A DNA stretch of 7,421 bases from Marinospirillum sp. (lineage in GTDB: Bacteria; Pseudomonadota; Gammaproteobacteria; Pseudomonadales; Halomonadaceae). The stretch is from NCBI RefSeq assembly GCF_014859565.1, contig NZ_JACUUA010000163.1, positions 1 through 7,421 on the forward strand. Direction: 5' to 3'. A model generated the notes under the pieces. That model did not search any database and was not told the DNA's origin. It saw only the letters and a list, made by a program, of their open reading frames with translations. This document shows positions 1-7,416 of the stretch, one piece after another (the first letter of the stretch is position 1; every line of letters begins with the position of its first letter). A program made the position numbers and the translations under genes.

Positions 1-15
1 GGTGGCCGCCGTACA

Positions 16-65
16 GCAGAAAAACGTCTGCCTTCATGAACCAAGTGTCCTTTCGTAGGGGACAC
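16..65 (+). promoter_or_regulatory. thrS mRNA leader, probable ThrRS-binding translational operator
   Basis: Two hairpins lie just upstream of thrS. The downstream one (45-65) pairs GTGTCC (45-50) with GGACAC (60-65) plus a T51-G59 wobble, leaving a 7-base loop TTCGTAG (52-58). Read as an anticodon loop this gives U33, anticodon CGU (34-36) and A37, the features of a threonine tRNA. The upstream one (16-31) pairs GCAG with CTGC, and CGT again lies at 25-27 in or at the edge of the loop. A single-stranded link of 13 bases joins them. In E. coli the thrS operator has this design, with two tRNA-like arms bound by the ThrRS dimer, which blocks 30S binding. The Shine-Dalgarno AGGAA (74-78) begins 9 bases after the second hairpin. 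The structure is read from sequence; ThrRS binding is inferred from the E. coli system. Confidence 0.75.
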
Positions 66-84
66 CACTGCTCAGGAACTTATC

Positions 85-1980
85 ATGCCCGTAATTACCC
101 TTCCCGATGGCAGCCAGCGTCAGTTTGAGCAGGCCGTCAGCGTTTTTCAGGTCGCCGAATCCATTGGTGCCGGTCTAGCCAAAGCCGCTCTTGCAGGCAA
201 GGTTAATGGTGAGCTGGTTGATACCAGCCATCTGCTCAGTGAAGACAGCCAGCTATCAATCATCACTGCCAAAGATGCTGGCGGCGTGGAAGTGCTGCGC
301 CATTCCTGTGCCCACCTGATGGCCATGGCTGTAAAACAGCTGTTCCCCAAGGCTCAGGTCACTATCGGCCCAACCATTGAAGATGGCTTTTTTTATGACT
401 TCGACATCGACGGCACATTTACGCCGGAAGACCTGCAAGCCATTGAAAAGCGCATGGAAGAACTGGCAAAACAAGATATTCCTGTTGAGCGCTTCCTGCT
501 GTCACGGAATGAAGCGGTTGCCTTTTTTGAGCAGCAGGGTGAAATCTACAAAGCTGAAATCATCCGTGATATCCCAGCGCATGAAGAATTATCCCTCTAC
601 CGCCAGGGTGAGTTCACCGATTTATGCCGTGGCCCGCATGTTCCCAGCACCGGCAAGCTAAAAGCCTTCAAACTGATGCGTGTTTCCGGTGCCTACTGGC
701 GCGGTGACTCCAAAAACAAGATGCTGCAACGCATCTACGGCACTTGCTGGGCCGATAAAAAAGACCTCAAGGAATACCTGCACCGCCTCGAAGAAGCCGA
801 AAAGCGGGATCACCGCAAACTAGCCAAACGTATGGATTTGTTCCACATCCAAGACGAAGCACCAGGCATGGTATTTTGGCACGCCAATGGCTGGACACTG
901 TATCAGGCACTGGAAACCTACATGCGCGGCGTGCTGCGCAACAATGGTTACCAAGAGGTCAAAACACCTCAGGTTGTAGACAAGGTCTTGTGGGAGCGCT
1001 CGGGTCACTGGGAGCATTACCAGGCCAATATGTTCACCACGGTATCCGAACACCGTGATTACGCCATCAAGCCAATGAACTGCCCCTGCCACCTGCAGAT
1101 TTTTAATCAGGGACTGAAAAGTTACCGTGATCTACCACTGCGTATGGCCGAGTTTGGTTCTTGCCATCGTAACGAACCTTCCGGTTCATTACATGGTTTG
1201 ATGCGGGTTCGTGGTTTCACTCAGGATGATGCCCACATCTTCTGTACGGATGACCAGATGGAAGAAGAATCTGCCCGTTTTATTCAGTTGACGCTGGATG
1301 TTTACAAGGCCTTTGGTTTTAACGATGTTGAGCTCAAGCTCTCCACCCGTCCGGAAAGCCGCATTGGTGATGACGCCCTGTGGGACAAGGCTGAACACGC
1401 GCTGGAACACGCACTCAACAAAATTGGTAAAACCTGGGATCTACAGCCAGGTGAAGGTGCATTTTACGGCCCGAAAATTGAGTTCTCCCTGCGCGACTGC
1501 CTTGGTCGTGTCTGGCAGTGTGGCACCTTGCAGCTGGATTTTGTATTGCCAAGCCGTTTGAATGCCCATTATATTGCTGAAGATGGCAGTCGTAAGACAC
1601 CTGTGATGCTGCATCGTGCTATTCTGGGGTCCTTCGAGCGTTTTATCGGCATTCTGATCGAACATTATGCCGGTGACCTTCCGACCTGGTTGTGCCCGAT
1701 TCAGGCAGTGGTACTGAATATCACTGACAAACAGGGCGAATATGCCCGAGATTTGAAAGAAAAACTGCATCAAGCCGGTGTTCGTATCGAAACTGACTTG
1801 AGAAATGAGAAGATAGGCTTTAAAATCCGCGAGCACACTCTAGCCAAGATTCCTTATCTGCTGGTTGTTGGTGATAAAGAAGTGGAGTCCGGTACAGTGT
1901 CTGTTCGTACTCGTCATGGCGAAGACCTTGGTTCAATGGATCTGGAAACTGTTAAAGCCAGATTACTGGAGCGACACTGA
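85..1980 (+). CDS. thrS: Threonyl-tRNA synthetase (ThrRS)
   Basis: This cytoplasmic class II aminoacyl-tRNA synthetase attaches threonine to tRNA-Thr and edits mischarged Ser-tRNA-Thr. The protein has 631 residues (E. coli 642). Domains in order are TGS (about 1-62), the editing/SAD domain (about 63-225) with HxxxH at His73/His77 and the Cys181-x3-His185 pair, the catalytic core (about 240-530) and the C-terminal anticodon-binding domain (about 535-631). The zinc ligands that select threonine are present as Cys333 (in MNCPCH), His384 (in DDAHIF) and His510 (in [13 protein letters not shown]), one less than E. coli numbering. Motif 2 (HRNEPSG) and motif 3 (GSFERF, Arg519) are complete. The ATG start has AGGAA six bases upstream and gives a normal TGS N terminus. 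The leader carries a tRNA-Thr-like operator, so translation is probably autorepressed by free ThrRS. infC follows after 53 bases. Confidence 0.98.
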   Translation: MPVITLPDGSQRQFEQAVSVFQVAESIGAGLAKAALAGKVNGELVDTSHLLSEDSQLSIITAKDAGGVEVLRHSCAHLMAMAVKQLFPKAQVTIGPTIEDGFFYDFDIDGTFTPEDLQAIEKRMEELAKQDIPVERFLLSRNEAVAFFEQQGEIYKAEIIRDIPAHEELSLYRQGEFTDLCRGPHVPSTGKLKAFKLMRVSGAYWRGDSKNKMLQRIYGTCWADKKDLKEYLHRLEEAEKRDHRKLAKRMDLFHIQDEAPGMVFWHANGWTLYQALETYMRGVLRNNGYQEVKTPQVVDKVLWERSGHWEHYQANMFTTVSEHRDYAIKPMNCPCHLQIFNQGLKSYRDLPLRMAEFGSCHRNEPSGSLHGLMRVRGFTQDDAHIFCTDDQMEEESARFIQLTLDVYKAFGFNDVELKLSTRPESRIGDDALWDKAEHALEHALNKIGKTWDLQPGEGAFYGPKIEFSLRDCLGRVWQCGTLQLDFVLPSRLNAHYIAEDGSRKTPVMLHRAILGSFERFIGILIEHYAGDLPTWLCPIQAVVLNITDKQGEYARDLKEKLHQAGVRIETDLRNEKIGFKIREHTLAKIPYLLVVGDKEVESGTVSVRTRHGEDLGSMDLETVKARLLERH

Positions 1981-2021
1981 GTCGCCATTGATATGCAAGT
2001 GTCAATCAAATAAAACAATAT

Positions 2022-2036
2022 GGAGATATAGCAATC
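2022..2036 (+). promoter_or_regulatory. infC ribosome binding site and AUC start codon
   Basis: GGAG at 2022-2025 is followed, after 8 bases, by ATC at 2034-2036, in frame with IF3. The reading frame is open from 1992 (an in-frame TGA lies at 1989-1991), but there is no ATG, GTG or TTG between that stop and the conserved N-terminal IF3 sequence. The only other candidate, ATA at 2028, is two bases from GGAG and too close. The codons after ATC read KR, matching the start of pseudomonad IF3. Confidence 0.85.
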
Positions 2037-2576
2037 AAGCGCGCTAATCCAATCAGGCGGGATCCAAAAAAGAACCTGCCGCCGATCAATGAGAATATTC
2101 AAGCCACTGAAGTCCGTCTGATTGATCAAGATGGTGAACAGGTAGGCGTTGTTCCTCTTGCGGATGCACTTGTACGTGCTGCAGCAGCAGAACTCGACCT
2201 GGTGAAAATTTCTGAAGCTGACCCCATTGTCTGTAAGATCATGGACTACGGCAAATTTCAGTTTGAGCAGAAGAAAGCAAAAAATGCTCAGAAGAAAAAG
2301 CAGAAACAGATCCAGATCAAAGAGCTTAAATTTCGCCCTGGCACCGAAGAAGGCGACTACCAGATCAAGTTCCGTAACATTGTTCGTTTTCTGGAAGAAG
2401 GTGACAAGGTCAAAATCACGCTTCGTTTCCGTGGCCGTGAAATGGCGCACCAGGATATTGGTTTGCGTCTTTTCCAGCGGATCGAAGAAGATCTGGGTGA
2501 CACCATCGTTGTTGAATCCCGCCCTCGTTTAGAGGGACGGCAGATGGTAATGATGTTGGCACCCAAGAAGAAATGA
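2034..2576 (+). CDS. infC: Translation initiation factor IF-3, AUC start
   Basis: IF3 binds the 30S subunit, prevents premature 50S joining, checks the initiator tRNA and start codon, and helps recycle ribosomes. Starting at ATC 2034 the protein has 180 residues, the same length as E. coli IF3. It has the N-terminal domain (about 1-75, with PPINENI near residue 20 and [10 protein letters not shown] near 66-75), a lysine-rich linker (about 79-92), and the C-terminal domain (about 93-180) with [31 protein letters not shown] and the terminal LEGRQ...LAPKKK. A GTG at 2202 would start the protein at residue 57, inside the N domain, so it is rejected. The rare AUC start fits the known family pattern (AUU in E. 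coli), where IF3 rejects its own unusual start codon and so limits its own synthesis. The gene sits between thrS and rpmI, probably on a shared mRNA. Confidence 0.95.
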   Translation: MKRANPIRRDPKKNLPPINENIQATEVRLIDQDGEQVGVVPLADALVRAAAAELDLVKISEADPIVCKIMDYGKFQFEQKKAKNAQKKKQKQIQIKELKFRPGTEEGDYQIKFRNIVRFLEEGDKVKITLRFRGREMAHQDIGLRLFQRIEEDLGDTIVVESRPRLEGRQMVMMLAPKKK

Positions 2577-2582
2577 TCCCCT

Positions 2583-2602
2583 GCTGCACCTTCGGGTGCA
2601 GC
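2583..2602 (+). promoter_or_regulatory. Strong UUCG-capped hairpin between infC and rpmI
   Basis: A perfect 8-bp stem, GCTGCACC (2583-2590) with GGTGCAGC (2595-2602), is closed by a C(UUCG)G tetraloop, an exceptionally stable RNA cap. It starts 6 bases after the infC stop codon. The bases after it (TTGCTCAG) are not a T-run, so it is not a typical intrinsic terminator. Possible roles are protection or processing of the infC mRNA end, or part of the L20 translational operator that in E. coli lies in and upstream of this gap. The structure is certain; the role is inferred. Confidence 0.6.
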
Positions 2603-2640
2603 TTGCTCAGCAACCGGGCTCGGATCATGCCCAATCCCTT

Positions 2641-2669
2641 GCAACGCATCCAATGATGCACTTGTGGAG
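2641..2669 (+). promoter_or_regulatory. Hairpin abutting the rpmI Shine-Dalgarno
   Basis: GCATC (2646-2650) pairs with GATGC (2655-2659) around a CAAT loop. Beyond a small internal loop, CAA (2642-2644) pairs with TTG (2662-2664), with a possible G2641-T2665 wobble. The structure ends right before the rpmI Shine-Dalgarno GGAG (2666-2669), which is 8 bases from the ATG. This position suits translational control of rpmI, for example by L20, but the stem is short and the proposal is tentative. Confidence 0.35.
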
Positions 2670-2677
2670 TTAATGTA

Positions 2678-2872
2678 ATGCCAAAAATCAAATCAAACAG
2701 TGGTGCGCGTAAGCGCTTCAAAGCGACTGCCAAAGGCTTCAAGCACAAGCAGTCACACCGTAGCCACATCCTGACCAAAAAAAGCCCCAAGCGTAAGCGT
2801 CAACTGCGTGGCATGAAGCAAATTTCCGCTTCTGACCTGCCGTTGATCAAGCGCATGCTGCCAAGCGTCTAA
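2678..2872 (+). CDS. rpmI: 50S ribosomal protein L35
   Basis: L35 is a small, very basic protein of the large ribosomal subunit. The product is 64 residues (E. coli 65 with Met), beginning [20 protein letters not shown] and including the family signatures [13 protein letters not shown] and KRKRQLRG near residues 23-45. GGAG at 2666-2669 lies 8 bases before the ATG. It stands between infC and rplT, its usual place in bacteria. In E. coli, L20 represses rpmI translation by binding the mRNA upstream, and rplT follows by translational coupling. The structured 101-base gap before this gene is compatible with such control, but this has not been shown here. Confidence 0.97.
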   Translation: MPKIKSNSGARKRFKATAKGFKHKQSHRSHILTKKSPKRKRQLRGMKQISASDLPLIKRMLPSV

Positions 2873-2893
2873 GGTTTTTTTAATTTAATAGTC

Positions 2894-2910
2894 AGGAGTG
2901 AGTTTACATG
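2894..2910 (+). promoter_or_regulatory. Extended Shine-Dalgarno of rplT
   Basis: AGGAG at 2894-2898, within AGGAGTGAG (2894-2902), lies 9 bases before the rplT ATG at 2908. It is one of the strongest ribosome binding sites in the window. It sits after an A/T-rich stretch that includes seven T at 2875-2881. I see no strong pairing that would hide it, so tight coupling to rpmI is not obvious from local sequence. Confidence 0.6.
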
Positions 2911-3264
2911 CCTCGCGTAAAACGTGGTGTACAGGCGCGTCGTCGCCACAAGAAGATTTTAAAGCTGGCTAAAGGTTACTATGGTGCCCGCAGCCGTGTG
3001 TTCCGTGTTGCCAAACAGGCCGTTATCAAGGCTGGTCAGTACGCTTACCGCGACCGTCGTGTACGCAAGCGTCAGTTCCGTGCCCTGTGGATTGCCCGTA
3101 TCAACGCTGCAGCCCGCATCAACGGTATGTCCTACAGCCGTTTCATTTCCGGCCTGAAGAAAGCGGACATCGCCATTGACCGTAAAGTACTGGCTGACAT
3201 CGCAGTACACGATATGGCTACTTTTGCTGCCATTGTTGAAAAATCCAAAGCCGCTCTGGCCTGA
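2908..3264 (+). CDS. rplT: 50S ribosomal protein L20
   Basis: L20 binds 23S rRNA early in large-subunit assembly, and in enterobacteria it also represses its own operon. The product has 118 residues, identical in length to E. coli L20, and matches it closely along the whole chain. It has the basic extended N-terminal arm ([19 protein letters not shown]), then [14 protein letters not shown] (about 22-35), [29 protein letters not shown] (about 42-70), and the globular C-terminal domain ending [11 protein letters not shown]. The C-terminal domain is the part that binds both rRNA and the operator mRNA in E. coli. The gene begins 35 bases after rpmI and is followed by a clear intrinsic terminator, so it is probably the last gene of most transcripts from the thrS side. 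Confidence 0.98.
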   Translation: MPRVKRGVQARRRHKKILKLAKGYYGARSRVFRVAKQAVIKAGQYAYRDRRVRKRQFRALWIARINAAARINGMSYSRFISGLKKADIAIDRKVLADIAVHDMATFAAIVEKSKAALA

Positions 3265-3293
3265 TTTTCCAGCACTCAGCTTGCAAAGTAATC

Positions 3294-3324
3294 AGGGGAA
3301 GGGCTGCGCTCTTCCCCTTTTTTT
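3294..3324 (+). terminator. Intrinsic terminator between rplT and pheS
   Basis: AGGGGAAG (3294-3301) pairs perfectly with CTTCCCCT (3311-3318). The stem can continue inward through a G-T pair and two G-C pairs to a TGC loop. Seven T follow (3318-3324). It lies 29 bases after the rplT stop and 43 bases before the pheS ATG, the same place as the E. coli pheST attenuator. Unlike that system, no phenylalanine-rich leader peptide precedes it. Confidence 0.9.
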
Positions 3325-3331
3325 ATTCTGA

Positions 3332-4381
<1,050 letters not shown>

Positions 4382-4417
4382 TCCGGGCAACCTTTTTACA
4401 ACAGGATTCCGAAGACA

Positions 4418-6808
4418 ATGAAATTCAGTGAAAAATGGCTGCGTGAATGGGTCAATCCAGCCCTGGATTCCGCCAGCCTGGAAGAACAACTTTCTCTTGC
4501 CGGTTTGGAAGTGGACAGCCGTGAAGCGGCGGCCGGTGTATTCAGTGGTGTAGTGATCGGTGAGATTCTGACCGCAGAACCCCACCCCAATGCCGACAAG
4601 CTGCAGGTCTGCAGTGTTTCAGATGGTACTGAAACTCATCAGGTGGTTTGTGGTGCTCCCAATGCCCGCGCTGGCCTGAAAACTGCTTTTGCCCGTATTG
4701 GCGCTGTGCTGCCGGGTGATTTTAAAATCAAAAAAGCCAAACTGCGTCAGGTTGAATCCTGCGGAATGCTCAGCTCTGAACAAGAACTGGGTTTATCCGA
4801 CAGCCACGATGGTATTATGGAATTACCCGCTGATGCACCCGTAGGTACAGATCTACGCGATTACCTGCAGCTGGATGACTTTCTGTTTGATGTGGATCTG
4901 ACCCCCAATCGCAGTGATTGTCTCTCCATTGCGGGTCTGGCTCGGGAAGTGGGTGTACTTAACCGTGTCCCCGTCACCCAGCCGGTATTAAACAAAATTG
5001 CACCACAGATTGATGACCAGCCCCGCATCACACTGGAAGCACCGGTGGCCTGCCCGCGTTATCTGGGTCGTATCATCCGTGATGTGAACATCAAAGCCAT
5101 TACCCCCTTGTGGATGCAGGAAAAACTGCGCCGCAGTGGTATTCGCAGCATCGACCCTGTTGTTGATATCACCAACTTTGTGATGCTGGAGCTGGGTCAA
5201 CCCATGCATGCCTTTGATCTGGCTGAAATTGCCGGTGGCATTTGTGTACGTATGGCCAAAGCGGAAGAAAACCTCACACTGCTGGATGGCTCTGAACTGA
5301 AGCTGAAACCAGAAACCCTGGTGATTGCTGATGATAACAAAGCCCTGGCACTGGCCGGTATTATGGGCGGTGAACACAGCGGCTGCACTGAAAACACCCG
5401 TGATGTCCTGCTGGAAGTCGCCTACTTTGATCCCTTGTCACTGGCTGGCAAAGCGCGTGAATATGGCCTGCATACCGATGCCTCCCACCGATTTGAGCGG
5501 GGTGTAGACTTTAAATTACAACAACGCGCCATGGAACGTGCCACCGAGCTGCTGCTGCAGATCACCGGTGGTCGCCCCGGCTCGATTACCGAAGCCGTCT
5601 CGGAACAACATCTGCCGGCTCGCCAGCCCGTTACGCTGCGTAAAAACCGTCTGGAAAAACTGCTGGCCATCCGTCTGCCGGATACAGAAGTTGCCGATAT
5701 CCTCACCCGCCTGGGTTTGGAAGTCACGGATAACGGCGAAGCCTGGGAAGCACAAATCCCCAGTTATCGTTTTGACATCAGCATTGAAGAAGACCTGATC
5801 GAAGAAGTGGCACGGGTGTACGGTTATGACAACCTGCCGGTTAAAGCACCCTCAGCCAGCCTGCTGATTCAGAGCCGTCCAGAAAGTGAGATCAGCCTGC
5901 GTCAGATCCGTAGCCTGCTGACCGCACGGGGTTATCAAGAAGCAATCACCTATAGCTTTATTGATCCTCGCTGGTCACAGACCTTTGATCCAGAGAATCA
6001 AGCGATTGCCCTGGCCAACCCAATTTCAGCTGATCTGGCGGTGATGCGTACCAGCCTGCTGCCTGGACTGGCAAAAGCACTAAGCCATAACCAGAAACGC
6101 CAGCAACCCCGTGTTCGTCTGTTTGAATCCGGTCTGCGTTTTATCAAACAGGGTGAAACCACCCTGCAAGAACCCATGCTGGCAGGCCTGATCAGCGGCA
6201 ACCGTCAGCCGGAAGCCTGGACAACCAAAGCCGAGTCTGTTGATTTTTACGACATCAAAGGCGACTTTGAAGCGCTGATTGCCCTGGGTCGCAAACCCGA
6301 TCAATGGCAATTCCGCTCAGCCAGTCATCCTGCCCTGCATCCCGGTCAGTCTGCCGAAATCCTGCACCAGTCTGCCGATGGCAGCTGGCAATCAGCAGGC
6401 TGGATCGGTGCACTGCACCCTCAGCTGATGAAAGCTCTGGATATTCGTGGTCATGCTCTGGTCTTTGAAGTCACACTCAGCAGCGTGATGGACGGCAAGG
6501 TACAGCGTTTTGGCAGCTTGTCCCGCTTCCCGGAAATGCGCCGAGACCTGGCTCTGCTGGTGGATGAAAATATTGCTATTGGTGCACTACTACAGGAAGC
6601 ACAGAACCAGGGTGGTGAATGGCTGCAAAAAGTGACACTTTTTGATGTTTATCAAGGTCAGGGCATCCCGGAGGGCAAAAAGAGTCTTGCCTTGGGCTTG
6701 ACCTGGCAGCATCCTTCGCGCACTCTTACGGATGAAGAGATTAATACTCAGGTTAATCAGGTCGTTACGGCCTTTTCTCAGGGTTTTGCAGCGGAGCTGC
6801 GCAGTTAA
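4418..6808 (+). CDS. pheT: Phenylalanyl-tRNA synthetase beta subunit
   Basis: The beta subunit completes PheRS. It binds tRNA-Phe and removes tyrosine wrongly attached to it. It has 796 residues (E. coli 795). Domains in order are an N-terminal segment, an EMAP/OB-fold tRNA-binding domain (about 39-148, with [12 protein letters not shown] and VVCGAPNAR), the B3/B4 editing domain (about 212-386, with QPMHAFDL at 261-268 and GIMGGEHSG at 314-322), B5 (about 402-475, ending [24 protein letters not shown]), a catalytic-like core without catalytic motifs (about 490-690), and the C-terminal FDX-ACB domain (about 703-795, starting [14 protein letters not shown]). The ATG has AGGA at 4403-4406, eleven bases upstream, a somewhat long and weak spacing, so coupling to pheS translation may help. 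No frameshift or domain loss is seen. Confidence 0.98.
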   Translation: MKFSEKWLREWVNPALDSASLEEQLSLAGLEVDSREAAAGVFSGVVIGEILTAEPHPNADKLQVCSVSDGTETHQVVCGAPNARAGLKTAFARIGAVLPGDFKIKKAKLRQVESCGMLSSEQELGLSDSHDGIMELPADAPVGTDLRDYLQLDDFLFDVDLTPNRSDCLSIAGLAREVGVLNRVPVTQPVLNKIAPQIDDQPRITLEAPVACPRYLGRIIRDVNIKAITPLWMQEKLRRSGIRSIDPVVDITNFVMLELGQPMHAFDLAEIAGGICVRMAKAEENLTLLDGSELKLKPETLVIADDNKALALAGIMGGEHSGCTENTRDVLLEVAYFDPLSLAGKAREYGLHTDASHRFERGVDFKLQQRAMERATELLLQITGGRPGSITEAVSEQHLPARQPVTLRKNRLEKLLAIRLPDTEVADILTRLGLEVTDNGEAWEAQIPSYRFDISIEEDLIEEVARVYGYDNLPVKAPSASLLIQSRPESEISLRQIRSLLTARGYQEAITYSFIDPRWSQTFDPENQAIALANPISADLAVMRTSLLPGLAKALSHNQKRQQPRVRLFESGLRFIKQGETTLQEPMLAGLISGNRQPEAWTTKAESVDFYDIKGDFEALIALGRKPDQWQFRSASHPALHPGQSAEILHQSADGSWQSAGWIGALHPQLMKALDIRGHALVFEVTLSSVMDGKVQRFGSLSRFPEMRRDLALLVDENIAIGALLQEAQNQGGEWLQKVTLFDVYQGQGIPEGKKSLALGLTWQHPSRTLTDEEINTQVNQVVTAFSQGFAAELRS

Positions 6809-6918
6809 TCCAGCTTGCAGCGGTTAACCCTGACTGTTCAGGAGCGGTCGGACTCTATCAAGACCGGCCAGCTTTGAGTTCAGTTGTTTTCATGCAGCAT
6901 TCGGAAGGAGCGGAAAAC
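6809..6918 (+). other. pheT-ihfA intergenic region
   Basis: This 110-base gap has no convincing terminator, so ihfA may be read through from pheST. Only weak structures are visible: an 8-base palindrome GGTTAACC (6822-6829) and a 5-bp stem CGGTC/GACCG (6845-6849 with 6862-6866). I see no sigma70 promoter with both boxes and no good match to the IHF consensus site, although E. coli ihfA is known to have its own promoter and autoregulation. AAGGAG at 6905-6910 is the ihfA Shine-Dalgarno. Confidence 0.5.
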
Positions 6919-7215
6919 GTGGGTGCATTAACCAAAGCAGAAATGGCTGAAAAGCTGATCAATGAACTCGGACTGAGCAAACGTGACGCCAAAGACATGG
7001 TTGAACTGTTTTTCAGTGAAATCAGAGAGTGCCTAACCGACAACGAGCAGGTCAAAATATCTGGATTCGGCAACTTTGATCTGCGCGATAAACGGGAACG
7101 CCCCGGCAGAAACCCAAAAACAGGTGAAGAAATTCCCATCTCCGCCCGTCGTGTAGTCACCTTCAAAGCCGGACAAAAACTCAAGGCCAGAGTGGAACGC
7201 TACAAGGGTGAATAA
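6919..7215 (+). CDS. ihfA: Integration host factor alpha subunit, GTG start
   Basis: IHF-alpha pairs with IHF-beta (encoded elsewhere) to bind DNA at specific sites and bend it sharply, acting in transcription, replication and recombination. From GTG 6919 the protein has 98 residues (E. coli 99), starting [13 protein letters not shown] as in pseudomonads. The HU/IHF fold is complete: N-terminal helices (about 3-40), [11 protein letters not shown] (48-58), the DNA-gripping arm with [10 protein letters not shown] (61-70), whose Pro66 corresponds to the E. coli intercalating Pro65, and [14 protein letters not shown] (76-89). AAGGAG at 6905-6910, eight bases before GTG, fixes the start. In-frame TTG 6874 and ATG 6892 lie upstream but lack ribosome binding sites and would add residues foreign to the family. 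It follows pheT, the usual gammaproteobacterial position. Confidence 0.97.
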   Translation: MGALTKAEMAEKLINELGLSKRDAKDMVELFFSEIRECLTDNEQVKISGFGNFDLRDKRERPGRNPKTGEEIPISARRVVTFKAGQKLKARVERYKGE

Positions 7216-7246
7216 AAACCTAAACTTTTGTTCGCAAAAGGGTTTT
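7215..7246 (+). terminator. AT-rich hairpin after ihfA, possible terminator
   Basis: CTTTTG (7225-7230) pairs with CAAAAG (7235-7240) around a TTCG loop. AAAACC (7215-7220) can pair with GGTTTT (7241-7246), with TAAA bulged on the 5' side. The structure begins at the ihfA stop codon and ends in four T. It may end the pheST-ihfA transcript, but the stem is AT-rich and the T-run short. The final T residues also overlap the -35 box of the tRNA promoter. Confidence 0.4.
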
Positions 7247-7279
7247 CAAAAGTGAAAAAGCGCCTTATAATGCGCCTCG
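7243..7279 (+). promoter_or_regulatory. Sigma70 stable-RNA-type promoter for tRNA-Pro
   Basis: A perfect -10 box TATAAT (7266-7271) is preceded, with a 17-base spacer, by TTTTCA (7243-7248), which matches four of six bases of TTGACA. The bases after the -10 box, GCGCCTC, form a GC-rich discriminator very like those of E. coli rRNA P1 and tRNA promoters, where it confers growth-rate and stringent (ppGpp) control. Upstream sequence is A/T-rich. The expected start is near 7278, about 62 bases before the tRNA. Confidence 0.85.
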
Positions 7280-7339
7280 CTCTCAGGGCAAACCCCACAC
7301 GGCACTGAAAGTAAAAGTAGCACTGCAGTAGATGTATGA
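7279..7339 (+). other. Leader of the tRNA-Pro precursor
   Basis: These bases between the predicted transcription start and the tRNA would be removed as the 5' leader, presumably by RNase P at 7339/7340. I see no open reading frame or strong hairpin. GCACTG occurs twice (7302-7307 and 7320-7325), which may be chance. Confidence 0.45.
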
Positions 7340-7416
7340 CGGAGTGTGGCGCAGCCTGGTAGCGCACTTGCATGGGGTGCAAGGGGTCGCAGGTTCGAAT
7401 CCTGTCACTCCGACCA
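7340..7416 (+). tRNA. tRNA-Pro, anticodon GGG
   Basis: A complete 77-base cloverleaf with encoded CCA. The acceptor stem CGGAGTG (7340-7346) pairs with CACTCCG (7406-7412), followed by discriminator A7413 and CCA 7414-7416. The D stem is GCGC/GCGC (7349-7352, 7362-7365). The anticodon stem CTTGC/GCAAG (7367-7371, 7379-7383) closes the loop ATGGGGT, so the anticodon at 7374-7376 is GGG, reading CCC and CCU. The T arm is at 7389-7405 with loop TTCGAAT. The C1-G72 pair, A73 and G35/G36 fit bacterial proline identity. A dedicated promoter lies upstream. A proline tRNA near ihfA is also found in pseudomonads. Confidence 0.97.

Noticed and set aside
1..15. GC-rich GGTGGCCGCC as the end of an upstream gene or a terminator stem
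   Set aside because: Too little sequence is available at the window edge to support a gene, promoter or hairpin call.
1441..1836. Antisense frame of 131 codons opposite thrS
   Set aside because: It lies entirely within conserved thrS coding sequence, with no recognisable domain and no sign of an independent gene.
2202..2576. Short infC beginning at GTG 2202
   Set aside because: It would remove most of the IF3 N-terminal domain, and conserved IF3 sequence (PPINENI, TEVRLI) is encoded in frame upstream, with GGAG placed for ATC 2034.
2851..2881. Intrinsic terminator at the end of rpmI suggested by seven T (2875-2881)
   Set aside because: The preceding bases form no stem longer than about three pairs, so the T-run is more likely an A/T-rich spacer before the rplT ribosome binding site.
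3281..3331. TTG-initiated 16-codon frame through the pheS-upstream terminator, ending in Leu and Phe codons
   Set aside because: The Phe codons lie after the terminator stem, so ribosome stalling there could not control termination, and there is no Shine-Dalgarno.
6822..6829. Palindrome GGTTAACC as a repressor operator
   Set aside because: An 8-base palindrome is easily found by chance and no second copy or promoter overlaps it.
6856..6870. IHF binding site upstream of ihfA (TATCAA at 6857-6861 area)
   Set aside because: The half matching ATCAA is present, but the required TTR after four bases is absent (GGC instead).
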